The translations under genes were made by a program, and so were the position numbers. A stretch of 29,032 nt of DNA from a virus, in the IMG/VR virus record IMGVR_UViG_3300029987_000038, positions 1 to 29,032 of that record; one strand, given 5' to 3'. Within the stretch, counting starts at the first letter, position 1; each line of letters opens with the position of its first letter. This document shows positions 15,175-21,985 of this stretch, one piece after another. Under the pieces are notes generated by a model. That model was not told where the DNA came from. It did not search any database and saw only the letters and a program-made list of their open reading frames with translations.

Positions 15175-15857
15175 CAGACCCTCGCGTGAACCGTGAAGCC
15201 GCGCTCGTTATTCAGGGCGTTGAGCCGGTCCAGGATACGCCGTTGGGTATCGGGATCGGCACGGCCAATCTCTTCGATGATGGTGTCGTAGAATTCCGAC
15301 ATCTTGCGAAGGTCGTAGAACTCCTGCTGACCCTTAAGCGCGGTTCCGAGCACGTCGCATTTCAGGCGTACCGCGTTCATGAAGTAGTGGACGTTCTTGA
15401 TCTTCTGCTCGCCCCAGTCGTCCGGATCGGCTAGGGCCCAGTCGCGTATCTTGCGAACGTCGTCCAGCATCTCATCGACGTGGGACATGAAGTCGATGGT
15501 GTGCCGCATCTCTTGGGCGTTTTCCGCCGTGGCGATGATGTTGGGACTCGGTGCCACCGGAACGACTTGGCCGAGCGTGATCTGCTTGACGGACTTGATC
15601 GCGGCGCGAAGGATTTCAGAATCAGGTGTGCCGGCCTTGACCTTGGCCACCATGGTGAAGAAGTGTCTCCGTGGCACCGTGGGGTGTTTGGCCATGATCT
15701 CGGACCAGTTGAAATGACCTTGTCCGGCCTGGCCGTCACCACGATCGCGGTCACTGGCCTTGACCGAATCGTATCTGATGCGGATGTCTGCGAGGCAGGC
15801 CAAGCGCGTGTCTTGGAGATGGGCGATTTCTTCGGCTGTTTTTGCGAATTTTGACAT
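15174..15857 (-). CDS. Putative terminase small subunit
   Basis: 227 residues directly upstream of and overlapping the large subunit, the standard place for the DNA-recognition subunit. The N-terminal third (IAHLQDTRLACLADIRI, then FNWSEIMAKHPTVPRRHFFTMV) looks like a helical DNA-binding region. The middle and C-terminus are long helices (HVDEMLDDVRKIRDWAL, EFYDTIIEEIG) suited to ring formation. I cannot assign a named family, so the call rests on context, length and architecture. The ATG has no ribosome site and lies exactly 14 nt after a TGTCGTGAC box, so a leaderless mRNA is predicted. Confidence 0.72.
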   Translation of the reverse strand: MSKFAKTAEEIAHLQDTRLACLADIRIRYDSVKASDRDRGDGQAGQGHFNWSEIMAKHPTVPRRHFFTMVAKVKAGTPDSEILRAAIKSVKQITLGQVVPVAPSPNIIATAENAQEMRHTIDFMSHVDEMLDDVRKIRDWALADPDDWGEQKIKNVHYFMNAVRLKCDVLGTALKGQQEFYDLRKMSEFYDTIIEEIGRADPDTQRRILDRLNALNNERGFTVHARV

Positions 15858-15863
15858 GCGGTT

Positions 15864-15880
15864 AGCATGCGGTCACGACA
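15864..15880 (-). promoter_or_regulatory. Phage-type promoter, leaderless terminase transcript
   Basis: TGTCGTGAC-CG-CATGCT, then six bases and the ATG at 15857. The box overlaps the stop of the truncated ORF upstream. It would drive terminase and probably the phosphoesterase. Confidence 0.65.
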
Positions 15881-16031
15881 GGTGTGACGTGGAACAGAAT
15901 TCGCACCGGAGCGTATGTTTGATGGTTATTTGGTTGGGTTGATTGGTAGACAGAACCGCCAGGCACACCGTCACCGCCAGGCGTTGCGCCTCGGTCATGC
16001 CGTTGCGTGATCCGGTGTACCCGATTTTCAT
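15873..16031 (-). pseudogene. Truncated SLOG-like / nucleotide-binding protein fragment
   Basis: The frame starts MKIGYTGSRNGMTEAQR, which reads like the first strand, Gly-rich loop and helix of SLOG/DprA-type small proteins. Those continue for about 100 or more residues with a HHGDC-type motif. Here the family-like sequence stops after about 20 residues and a 52-codon frame ends inside the terminase promoter box. The remaining tail (IKHTLRCEFCSTSHLS) shows no relation to the family. I read it as a 3'-deleted remnant, though a functional micro-protein cannot be excluded. It overlaps the preceding membrane-protein gene by ATGA. Confidence 0.5.
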
Positions 16032-16129
16032 GGAATCAGACTCGCTGCGTACCACTGCAGACCAGCACCAACTGCCAGAAATGCCAGGGCCACAATCATT
16101 AGGATTCGTAACACCAGACGGTCACTCAT
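16028..16129 (-). CDS. Tiny single-span membrane protein (33 aa)
   Basis: 33 residues: a short polar start (MSDRLVLR), one hydrophobic helix (ILMIVALAFLAVGAGL) and a short end (QWYAASLIP). Both ends overlap neighbours by ATGA, which argues strongly that it is translated. Function unknown. Confidence 0.65.
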   Translation of the reverse strand: MSDRLVLRILMIVALAFLAVGAGLQWYAASLIP

Positions 16130-16428
16130 ACCCGCTCCACCCTAACCTTGACGGCTCGCCAGCCCGCGCGATAGGCACGCTTCCAGCCCCGTTCCCACGT
16201 TTCGTAATCGGATGCCCGGCCCTCACCAATATATTTCTGGACATCATAACGGTGGGTGCGCACCGAACCCTCGTGGATAAACGGTACAGGCGTCCCGAAT
16301 GTACACCACGCGGCCCAAGCGATCGGGCGCATGTTTCTAGCGCTGGGATTGGCACCACGCCACGAGTTATCGCCGTGCGATGCTTCGTATATCGCCCGTG
16401 CTCCGATTTCGATCAATTCTCTGTTCAT
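16126..16428 (-). CDS. Hypothetical protein (100 aa)
   Basis: 100 residues from ATG 16428, which overlaps the upstream stop (TGATG). Residues 1-45 (ELIEIGARAIYEASHGD, then MRPIAWAAWC) resemble a small helical phage protein. The C-terminus is Arg/Trp-rich (YETWERGWKRAYRAGWRAVKV). No family with known function is recognised. It belongs to the coupled small-gene train. Confidence 0.7.
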   Translation of the reverse strand: MNRELIEIGARAIYEASHGDNSWRGANPSARNMRPIAWAAWCTFGTPVPFIHEGSVRTHRYDVQKYIGEGRASDYETWERGWKRAYRAGWRAVKVRVERV

Positions 16429-16823
16429 CACTTCGGCCTCTCGACCAGAGAATCTTCGGGCGCACAGGTGCCGGGGACGAAGGAGGAGAAGGCGTTGGCG
16501 AGTTGGTATTTTGGTTGAGACATCGGAGCCCATACGGGGTATCCGCCTGTCATAGTGAACGGCAGAACGTCCGTAAGAATCCAATTACCACTGGAATACA
16601 TCATACACACGAACTCCTTCGCCACGTGGTCCCAGTTGATCGAGGGCTTGGTCACGGCAATGCGGTAGTCGAATGTTGCCCAGTCCCAACGTGGCGTATC
16701 CGAGCTAGGTGAGAACTGTTTGTATTTACAATTTTCACCAACCCATCCACGTAATTTTAATTCGACAGGCTTCCCATCCAGATACGCCTGCATCACGGCG
16801 ATCTTCTCTGCGGTCGTGGTCAT
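16428..16823 (-). CDS. Hypothetical phage protein (131 aa)
   Basis: 131 residues beginning MTTTAEKIAVMQAYLDGKPVE and containing PRWDWATFDYRIA near residue 50. This pairing of an initial helix with D-G-K-P-V-E and a later W-x-W...D-Y-R-I is a recurring arrangement in small phage proteins of unknown function. A duplicated beta-like half follows (NWILTDVLPFTMTG). A 15-nt gap separates it from the upstream gene, with AAGGAG as ribosome site. Confidence 0.7.
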   Translation of the reverse strand: MTTTAEKIAVMQAYLDGKPVELKLRGWVGENCKYKQFSPSSDTPRWDWATFDYRIAVTKPSINWDHVAKEFVCMMYSSGNWILTDVLPFTMTGGYPVWAPMSQPKYQLANAFSSFVPGTCAPEDSLVERPK

Positions 16824-16838
16824 GTAAAATCTCCTTGG

Positions 16839-17222
16839 TTATCTGGGACGAAACAAACGAACGCCGGCGATCACGGGGTGATATTCGCGCGCCTCTTTCA
16901 GAAACTCGTTAGCCTTGTGATAGGCAGTATCGTCTTCATCACTGCCATCGATTGCGTAAAGCACTAGGCCAGAGAAATATCGGTTGATATCAGGGAAGTT
17001 GAACCCAGCGCTACCGTCTTGGTCACGTAAGCGTTGGTAATAGGTGTCAATCGCCTCAACGATTCGCTTGCTGCGTAACGTGAGTGGTCGGAAATCTTCA
17101 ATGAGCCGGCCAGACGTGACGGTGAACCCATCGCCGAACTCGGCAATACCATCGTCACGAATATCCTTGATCTGTCCGGTCTTGAGTCCGTACACAACCC
17201 AGTCACCAATCTTAAACGTCAT
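16839..17222 (-). CDS. Hypothetical protein (127 aa)
   Basis: 127 residues from ATG 17222, overlapping the upstream stop (TGATG). The N-terminal 35 residues (FKIGDWVVYG, QIKDIRDDGIAEFGDG) look like a small SH3-like or KOW-type beta barrel. The rest is helical (RIVEAIDTYYQRL, ANEFLKEAREY). Function unknown. Confidence 0.7.
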   Translation of the reverse strand: MTFKIGDWVVYGLKTGQIKDIRDDGIAEFGDGFTVTSGRLIEDFRPLTLRSKRIVEAIDTYYQRLRDQDGSAGFNFPDINRYFSGLVLYAIDGSDEDDTAYHKANEFLKEAREYHPVIAGVRLFRPR

Positions 17223-17476
17223 CAAACACACTCCTCTTCCATATCCCACTGCGGTGGGCGCTTACGATATCGGCTCTTTTGCCACATTCTACGCCGTGAC
17301 ACAAGCATAAAATCAGGTGGCATAAACGTGATAATGATACCTGATTTCACCACGGGATAAACATACGTGTCGCATAGTTTCCACGCGAAGGTGTCGCCAC
17401 GATCTGACGACCTGACCCGCACGGCCTCACCGTCTCGTACCGCGGATGCGATGCCACCGAAGTCTGCCGTCGTCAA
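17222..17476 (-). CDS. Hypothetical protein (84 aa, TTG start)
   Basis: 84 residues. The TTG at 17476 is the only sensible start and has AAGGA 7 nt upstream. The sequence (VRDGEAVRVRSSDRGD, SGIIITFMPPDFMLV) is beta-like, followed by a basic stretch (SRRRMWQKSRYRKR). Its stop overlaps the next start. Not recognised. Confidence 0.6.
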   Translation of the reverse strand: MTTADFGGIASAVRDGEAVRVRSSDRGDTFAWKLCDTYVYPVVKSGIIITFMPPDFMLVSRRRMWQKSRYRKRPPQWDMEEECV

Positions 17477-17485
17477 TTCAAGTCC

Positions 17486-17536
17486 TTAACGCTCGCGCGC
17501 CCTGGCCCGGGCATGCGGCGTGAAGAAGAAGGTCAT
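17486..17536 (-). CDS. Micro-ORF (16 codons) filling the coupled chain
   Basis: ATG 17536 overlaps the upstream stop by ATGA and the frame ends just before the ribosome site of the TTG-started gene. The peptide is MTFFFTPHARARARER. It may only carry ribosomes across the gap. Confidence 0.25.
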   Translation of the reverse strand: MTFFFTPHARARARER

Positions 17537-17862
17537 GCGTTGGCCTCCGTCATACGTGGTGACGTCTCGAACGGCTGGAATACGCCAGCGCTGAACACCT
17601 CGACCTGCACCGGGAACGGCCCCTTACGACCGTCCTGCCACTTGGTGTAGAACATGCGGCCACGGCGGACCAGAGCTTCGACCGTGGGCGTGCCACAGGT
17701 CCACTGCAGGTGAGGGATGCGACCGGGACATCCTGGCCACGACCAGAACCCTCCGGGGTGGCGGACCAGCACGCCAGCGTGGTTCTGTGCTGTCTGGAGC
17801 ACGTATGTCATCGCGGGAGTTAGTTGGTTGGTGCGTGGGGGTGTCATAGCGGATGCCCTCAT
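17533..17862 (-). CDS. Hypothetical protein (109 aa)
   Basis: 109 residues. The start at 17862 is preferred because it overlaps the upstream stop by ATGA. The core (GGFWSWPGCP, then TPTVEALVRRGRMFYTKW) has a helix-then-beta-hairpin pattern like a small winged-helix or DNA-associated domain, but without a firm family. Pro and Trp are frequent. Unknown function. Confidence 0.65.
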   Translation of the reverse strand: MRASAMTPPRTNQLTPAMTYVLQTAQNHAGVLVRHPGGFWSWPGCPGRIPHLQWTCGTPTVEALVRRGRMFYTKWQDGRKGPFPVQVEVFSAGVFQPFETSPRMTEANA

Positions 17863-18197
17863 ATCTGTTTCGCCATCTCGGTAAGCGTGGCACAGCGTCC
17901 GATAATGGCTTGCAACTCGCGCCAGATGTCGACCTTCATGTCACTCAGTGCCACGACGCTGAGACCTTCGACGTCGAGGTAACCACGTGCCGTTGCGGCG
18001 TCGAACAGACCGGCCATCGCGATATCGTTGGTGTAGCCGTGGGCCTCGGGTCGAAACCATCCGCCGTGCCTCCGAATGAAGTACTGTTGGCCATCACGGA
18101 TTTTATGGCCGGCAGCGGCTACGGCGCGGTTTCGAGCGGCGATGTTCGCCTCAGCGCTGGAGTGTGTCTGGCGTGCCCGTGCCTTGATTTCTTTCAT
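17859..18197 (-). CDS. Hypothetical protein (112 aa)
   Basis: 112 residues. A basic N-terminus (MKEIKARARQTHSSAEANIAAR, described as residues 1-22) is followed by YFIRRHGGWFRPEAHGYTND and AGLFDAATARGYL. The G-G-W-F-R-P...G-Y-T...A-G-L-F-x-A-x-A-R arrangement recurs in alphaproteobacterial phage proteins of unknown function, to my recollection. It is preceded by the 46-aa gene with a 3-nt gap. Confidence 0.7.
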   Translation of the reverse strand: MKEIKARARQTHSSAEANIAARNRAVAAAGHKIRDGQQYFIRRHGGWFRPEAHGYTNDIAMAGLFDAATARGYLDVEGLSVVALSDMKVDIWRELQAIIGRCATLTEMAKQI

Positions 18198-18200
18198 AGC

Positions 18201-18341
18201 CTACGTCCCGAACACGCCGCGCGGCGCCTGGTCGCGAATGGACAACGGAATAAACCCGAACAGGAACCAACCATCCATGTCACGCGCATACTGTTGCGAG
18301 CTTGGATGGTTTTTCTGTCTCCACTGCTTATACACAATCAT
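18201..18341 (-). CDS. Small hypothetical protein (46 aa)
   Basis: 46 residues starting MIVYKQWRQKNHPSSQQYAR and containing DGWFLFGFIPLS. The start is fixed by the strongest ribosome site seen in the window, AGGAGGT, 5 nt before the ATG. It overlaps nothing and ends 3 nt before the next start. Unknown function. Confidence 0.65.
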   Translation of the reverse strand: MIVYKQWRQKNHPSSQQYARDMDGWFLFGFIPLSIRDQAPRGVFGT

Positions 18342-18359
18342 AACTTACCTCCTAACGGG

Positions 18360-18560
18360 CTAAGCCGCCTCCGTCGGTTCCGGCGCGGATCCTACCGCAG
18401 ACCACTCGGGCGGGTCAAGACGGAATCCTTCGACCGCCTTTATAGTGAACGTGACAACACGTTCCGCCGTGCAACTATGCGTCTTCCTGACGTGGGTTCC
18501 GCCGCACTCGTAGCGGTCGAGGTCACCCTTGGATGAGTCTACGATTACTAGGGTGGTCAT
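18360..18560 (-). CDS. Hypothetical protein (66 aa)
   Basis: 66 residues beginning MTTLVIVDSSKGDLDRYECG; middle beta-like (ERVVTFTIKAVEGF). The ATG directly follows the stop of the HNH endonuclease gene without a gap. Not recognised. Confidence 0.6.
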   Translation of the reverse strand: MTTLVIVDSSKGDLDRYECGGTHVRKTHSCTAERVVTFTIKAVEGFRLDPPEWSAVGSAPEPTEAA

Positions 18561-19130
18561 TCAAGCGGCCTCCGATGGGAAATAGTGGTTGTCTGGAAAA
18601 TCCCACGTTGGATGGTATCTTCGTTTATTTGATCTCATATTTACGTGTTGCCTGCACAAACCTGAACGGAGACCAGCCCTCTTACCGCACATGTATATTT
18701 TACATACAGAAACCGATGATCTGGCCGCTACTCTTGCGTTAAAATGCTTTCTACAAAGTAAGCGCTCAGTGTAGTATGATATCTTAACACCACACTCCAC
18801 ACAGCGTGGTCTGTTTGTTTTCCTTTTCTTGAACTGTGGCCAATCGGGAGATTCAGCCAGCCTCTCATGAAGTAATCTGTGGTATGAGTGCCCACAGACA
18901 AGAAGATTAACAGGACGGTTATCATGTTCAATGCCATTCACATGATGAACCATCTCTCCCCTCTTGAGCCCGCGGCCAAGAGCAACAGAAGCAACATATG
19001 TGTGTTCGTATACATAGCCCTCCTTTGTTGCGTTTGGGTGAGTAGGACAGCGCAACCTTACGTACCCCTTGGAGTGGCCATTTTTCTTACCAGTTATTGG
19101 CCACAATTCCTTCGCCTCGTCTTCGGTCAT
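18561..19130 (-). CDS. Free-standing HNH endonuclease with two Cys/His motifs
   Basis: 189 residues from ATG 19130 (ATGA overlap). The nuclease core is HHVNGIEHDNRPVNLL followed by CGHSYHRLLH, a typical HNH_3 arrangement with the His pair, Asn and final His. After it come two zinc-finger-like units, C-x2-C-x13-C-x2-H (starting CVEC) and C-x4-C-x10-C-x2-H (starting CKIYMC), which probably bind DNA. The reading frame is clearly more AT-rich than its neighbours. Such free-standing genes usually spread by cutting DNA near their insertion site. It sits cleanly between small coupled genes. Confidence 0.88.
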   Translation of the reverse strand: MTEDEAKELWPITGKKNGHSKGYVRLRCPTHPNATKEGYVYEHTYVASVALGRGLKRGEMVHHVNGIEHDNRPVNLLVCGHSYHRLLHERLAESPDWPQFKKRKTNRPRCVECGVKISYYTERLLCRKHFNARVAARSSVSVCKIYMCGKRAGLRSGLCRQHVNMRSNKRRYHPTWDFPDNHYFPSEAA

Positions 19131-19318
19131 ACCGTACCCCTCATAGATATCTCGCGCCGGACCGCACGCTCGCGATCGCACTGCGCCACGTATTCCTGTG
19201 TCGTGCCCTCGAAGAAATCACGGCACTGGTCCCACACCGCGCTTTCCAGTTCAGCGTTCAGTTCCGCCAACGTCATGTTGGTGAGGGACGGTTTCTGGAT
19301 TACCACGTCATCGTACAT
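19127..19318 (-). CDS. Hypothetical protein (63 aa)
   Basis: 63 residues from ATG 19318, two bases after the upstream stop. Largely helical and charged (LAELNAELESAVWDQCRDF, CDRERAVRREI). The stop overlaps the HNH start (ATGA). Unknown. Confidence 0.65.
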   Translation of the reverse strand: MYDDVVIQKPSLTNMTLAELNAELESAVWDQCRDFFEGTTQEYVAQCDRERAVRREISMRGTV

Positions 19319-19319
19319 C

Positions 19320-19481
19320 TCAGCCCTCGAATTCCAGGTAAGCGATAACACCACCGCGTTTGCTGATGGGCACGACAGTAACCAAGCGCCATCTGGCACC
19401 ATTGGCATCAAAGAATGCATTCAGAGCCGTAACCAAGTCAAGATGGGTTTCGGCGGCTACGATGTTTACTTTCTTCCGCAT
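19320..19481 (-). CDS. Hypothetical protein (53 aa)
   Basis: 53 residues starting MRKKVNIVAAETHLDLVTAL and continuing with FFDANGARWRLVTVVPISK and VIAYLEF, a helix followed by beta strands. GGAAAGAGATAG precedes the ATG. Unknown function. It reads like a small alpha/beta phage protein. Confidence 0.65.
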   Translation of the reverse strand: MRKKVNIVAAETHLDLVTALNAFFDANGARWRLVTVVPISKRGGVIAYLEFEG

Positions 19482-19532
19482 TTCTATCTCTTTCCGGCTT
19501 CCGCCTTGCTCATAACAACCCGGATGTGTGTG

Positions 19533-19823
19533 CTAAGTGGTTTGTATCGCAGCAGAAATTAACGCGTCCAGTTCTGCGTCGGACGTGTAGTCGGACGTTG
19601 TCGCAGGGGTGTGGTGACTCAGACGTTCAACATTCCAGGCTTGCGCCGCTTCGATTGTGTCGAAGTGCTTCAACAGTAATTCATCGTTGGTGTAAGAGAT
19701 ACCGACACAGCCATCTTGCACCGCATCGCCGTCCGGTGTCGCTGGGACCGTAACTTCGCCGTTACAATGCTGTGTGATCACCGCGTCAAGTATGCGACCG
19801 ATTTTTTCCAGAACATTATCCAC
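19533..19823 (-). CDS. Hypothetical acidic protein (96 aa)
   Basis: 96 residues. The GTG at 19823 is chosen over a GTG two codons earlier because GGAGG is then 6 nt upstream. Contents: helix (NVLEKIGRILDAVITQH), beta section (GISYTNDELLLKHFDTIEAAQAW) and an Asp/Ser-rich end. No family recognised. An approximately 120-nt gap upstream (19824-19946) holds no gene; a CAGCGG/CCGCTG stem followed by TTTTATTTT lies in it. Confidence 0.6.
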   Translation of the reverse strand: MDNVLEKIGRILDAVITQHCNGEVTVPATPDGDAVQDGCVGISYTNDELLLKHFDTIEAAQAWNVERLSHHTPATTSDYTSDAELDALISAAIQTT

Positions 19824-19946
19824 GCTCACCCTCCAAAATAAAACGGCACAGCGGCCCCACCATCAAACCCACCGCTGGCGGCCTAAGCCCCGTATGCAGC
19901 AGATCCGCCCTGTACCCGTGTGGCTACTTCCACCACACCCCGTCAC

Positions 19947-20159
19947 TCACGGCGCCACGACTTCGCCCAGCAACTGTCCGCCTCCTAGTGTCGGGGTCAA
20001 CGGACCGGTCTTGGTGCGCGTCACACGGCCTGAGAACAGGTCATATAACGCGCATATCACGAATTCACGGTACTCGGCAAACATGCGAGACTGTTCGGCG
20101 CCTGGAACCGGCAGCAGTTCGAACGGCTTGTCGTCATTCCTGATCTGGGTCACCACCAT
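19947..20159 (-). CDS. Hypothetical protein (70 aa)
   Basis: 70 residues from ATG 20159, overlapping the end of the upstream gene by 26 nt. It contains FELLPVPGAEQSRMFAEYREF and LYDLFSGRVTRTKTG. A longer frame exists but would lie within the upstream gene. Unknown function. Confidence 0.55.
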   Translation of the reverse strand: MVVTQIRNDDKPFELLPVPGAEQSRMFAEYREFVICALYDLFSGRVTRTKTGPLTPTLGGGQLLGEVVAP

Positions 20160-20436
20160 CGTCCCCAACGCACACATCGCCCAACGCGATAATCTGGTCC
20201 TGCAGCGCTGTACCAACCTTAATGGCGAGCGTGACGCGACTCTTATGGGATTGCGAGGGATCGCGCAACGCTTCGATCGCGCCGGCCGCACCTAGGATGA
20301 TAGCGAACAGCAGGGCGCCGTCGTTACCTTCGGTGCGGTTCTGTTTCGCCAGTTCCATGATGCCGAACGAGACGCGCTCCATCAGGGCGTGCTGTTCGGG
20401 GTCGATGGCGGGAGTGGGTTGGTCGTCAGTGGTCAT
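20134..20436 (-). CDS. Hypothetical protein (100 aa)
   Basis: 100 residues, ATGA overlap with the upstream gene. Acidic start, then helices (ALMERVSFGIMELAKQN, LLFAIILGAAGAIEAL) and an Asp/Gly-rich end. The second helix is hydrophobic but probably internal. Its function is not recognised. Confidence 0.6.
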   Translation of the reverse strand: MTTDDQPTPAIDPEQHALMERVSFGIMELAKQNRTEGNDGALLFAIILGAAGAIEALRDPSQSHKSRVTLAIKVGTALQDQIIALGDVCVGDDGGDPDQE

Positions 20437-20771
20437 GTGGGTTCCTTAGTTGGTACGGATTCGGTGGGTTCTGCCCTGGCCTGCGCCACCACGTCCCAAG
20501 CCGCGGCACAAGCAGCGTCCCACTTGGCGCGGTCCGGGGCACGGCCGAGTATGTCAACAGCGACAGCCGTGGCGTACATCGCGGCGAGGGTCAGCAGGTT
20601 GTGGCACTGTCCAGTGATAGCCCATTCCACGGGGACACCGACGTCGATCAATGACTCGGCGCCGGCAAGAAACGTGGAGTCGAGATCGGAATACGCCTGG
20701 AGCACCAGCGCCTGAACCGTTGGATCGTCGGTTGAGTACTCGGGTTGTTCGGCGGCGGGTGAGTCGGTCAT
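20433..20771 (-). CDS. Hypothetical Ala-rich protein (112 aa)
   Basis: 112 residues from ATG 20771, which overlaps the membrane-protein stop by ATGA. It is Ala-rich and helical (QALVLQAYSDLDSTFL, HNLLTLAAMYATAVAVDIL, WDAACAAAWDVVAQA) with charged ends. It resembles its downstream neighbour in overall character. Unknown. Confidence 0.6.
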   Translation of the reverse strand: MTDSPAAEQPEYSTDDPTVQALVLQAYSDLDSTFLAGAESLIDVGVPVEWAITGQCHNLLTLAAMYATAVAVDILGRAPDRAKWDAACAAAWDVVAQARAEPTESVPTKEPT

Positions 20772-20923
20772 GACAGCCACCGGCATACGCTGAGGAAAGC
20801 CGCAACCGCAAACGCAGCACCGATGCCAAGACATACACCGTAGAATGCGCAGTTTATGATGATGTTAAGAACACTCAGTAACGCATCACCAGCCGCCTTG
20901 GCGGCAGTCTTCAAGTATGCCAT
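20768..20923 (-). CDS. Small membrane protein (51 aa)
   Basis: 51 residues: a Lys-containing start (MAYLKTAAKAAGDALL), then a long hydrophobic stretch with Cys (NIIINCAFYGVCLGIGAAFAVAAF in outline, residues 20-43) and CRWLS at the end. One or two membrane spans are likely. GGAG lies 5 nt before the ATG and the stop overlaps the next start. Function unknown; a holin-like role is possible. Confidence 0.65.
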   Translation of the reverse strand: MAYLKTAAKAAGDALLSVLNIIINCAFYGVCLGIGAAFAVAAFLSVCRWLS

Positions 20924-21004
20924 ACCGACTCCAATCAATGTTTCCGTCTCACCACACCACGTAACCGCGTCGCCGTCAAGAGGTAACGCGGTGCGTGGCG
21001 GGAT

Positions 21005-21184
21005 TTATTTGGTTGGAACGGTGGTAGTTTTGATCGCCGTTACGTGGTCGCGATAAGCCGCGCGCACCTGATCCATGATTAGATCAGAAGGAATGCCGAT
21101 ACTCGGATCGGCTTCGTACTCTTTACATGACAGGACTGCTTCGGCTTCAAGCGCCGCCGTGAGCGTGGGTTCCTTCGTTTCCAT
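21005..21184 (-). CDS. Small acidic hypothetical protein (59 aa)
   Basis: 59 residues beginning METKEPTLTAALEAEAVLSC and containing DQVRAAYRDHVTAIK. It starts one base after the stop of the coiled-coil gene. Its first codons read like those of many small phage helical proteins. Unknown. Confidence 0.6.
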   Translation of the reverse strand: METKEPTLTAALEAEAVLSCKEYEADPSIGIPSDLIMDQVRAAYRDHVTAIKTTTVPTK

Positions 21185-21185
21185 G

Positions 21186-21569
21186 TTACACCTTCACCTG
21201 CGGCGTCGCCTTGGCCATGGCGTTCTGGAGGTGGGCGTGCAGGCACAGCGCGTCGATCGTGCGCTCGCCCACCGCAACGCCGGCATCAAGCAGGGCAGCG
21301 GCGCGGGCCCGCAACAGTTCGACTTCGTATTCGATCTTCGCCAGTTCGAATTCGGCCAAGTCCTCAAGCGCAGCGATATCGCGTTGGTACGCAGCGCTGG
21401 CACGCTTCATCATGCCGTTGACTGAGCCGGTGCCGTATTCCCATTCATCATGCACCGCGTTCTTCGCCGCTTCGAAGTCGTTTTCGACGGTGAGCAGCGC
21501 CTTGCCGAGATATTCACCGACCGAGGTTGAGGTCAGGCGGTGCCATGCCAGTGTCAGGTATTTGAACAT
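21186..21569 (-). CDS. Hypothetical coiled-coil protein (127 aa)
   Basis: 127 residues, nearly all helical, with heptad-like Leu/Ala/Glu repeats through the centre (ALEDLAEFELAKIEYEVELL and LLDAGVAVGERTIDAL). No catalytic motif. It is the first gene after phage promoter 21626-21642, with a leader of about 50 nt containing AGGA. Function unknown. Confidence 0.65.
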   Translation of the reverse strand: MFKYLTLAWHRLTSTSVGEYLGKALLTVENDFEAAKNAVHDEWEYGTGSVNGMMKRASAAYQRDIAALEDLAEFELAKIEYEVELLRARAAALLDAGVAVGERTIDALCLHAHLQNAMAKATPQVKV

Positions 21570-21625
21570 TTCATCACGTCCTGCGTTGGGTTACTTCCTG
21601 GCACGAACACCGCGCCTCTTAACAG

Positions 21626-21642
21626 ATCGTTTGGTCACGACA
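21626..21642 (-). promoter_or_regulatory. Phage-type promoter of the coiled-coil gene unit
   Basis: TGTCGTGAC-CA-AACGAT on the minus strand, start predicted near 21619. It would serve the chain of small genes from 21569 downwards. Confidence 0.6.
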
Positions 21643-21652
21643 GGTTTCGCTC

Positions 21653-21706
21653 GCTACGACACACCGTCCGACTTGGTTACGCGCTTGGCTACGGACACAC
21701 CGTCCG
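21653..21706. repeat. Short direct repeat upstream of the promoter
   Basis: GCTACGACACACCGTCCG (21653-21670) recurs at 21688-21706 with one inserted G, 35 nt apart. The interval 21643-21749 has no plausible gene. The repeats may be activator sites. Confidence 0.5.
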
Positions 21707-21749
21707 CCGTGCTGTCGCGCAACGCCGAGCCAAGCCTAGGCCGAAGTCG

Positions 21750-21815
21750 TTACCGCGGCACTGGTACGCCGCTAGCAGCATGGTTCGTAATTGGGTGGTG
21801 TTCGGCTATGGTCAT
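21750..21815 (-). CDS. Micro-ORF (21 codons) at the end of the coupled chain
   Basis: ATG 21815 overlaps the membrane-protein stop by ATGA and the frame runs 21 codons (MTIAEHHPITNHAASGVPV...). Only the coupling supports it. Confidence 0.25.
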   Translation of the reverse strand: MTIAEHHPITNHAASGVPVPR

Positions 21816-21985
21816 GACAGTGTCCTGTATGCCCACGATGCGGAACGTTGCTGTAATCGCTTGATTGCGCCGAGCGGAATCCCAATATCCTGCATTACCA
21901 ACATTGGTAATGTCAGGATAGCAATCACGAACAGTAGCCCAGCAGCTAACGTTCCTATGGCCCATTTTTGATACCGTATCATCAT
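21812..21985 (-). CDS. Small membrane protein (57 aa)
   Basis: 57 residues: MMIRYQKWAI, a hydrophobic helix (GTLAAGLLFVIAILTLPMLV, residues 11-30), then a basic cytoplasmic-type tail (AIKRLQQRSASWAYRTLS). The start overlaps the DnaA-domain stop (ATGATGATA). It lies 0.7 kb downstream of the wall hydrolase in the same operon, so a lysis role is conceivable but unproven. Confidence 0.65.
   Translation of the reverse strand: MMIRYQKWAIGTLAAGLLFVIAILTLPMLVMQDIGIPLGAIKRLQQRSASWAYRTLS

Noticed and set aside
19797-19823. TTATCCACG resembling a DnaA box
   Set aside because: Single copy, one mismatch, and within the start of a coding gene, so no origin can be based on it.
21800-21822. TGTCATGAC at the end of the 57-aa membrane gene
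   Set aside because: It arises from an ATGA gene overlap, and the hexamer that follows lacks the conserved final T.
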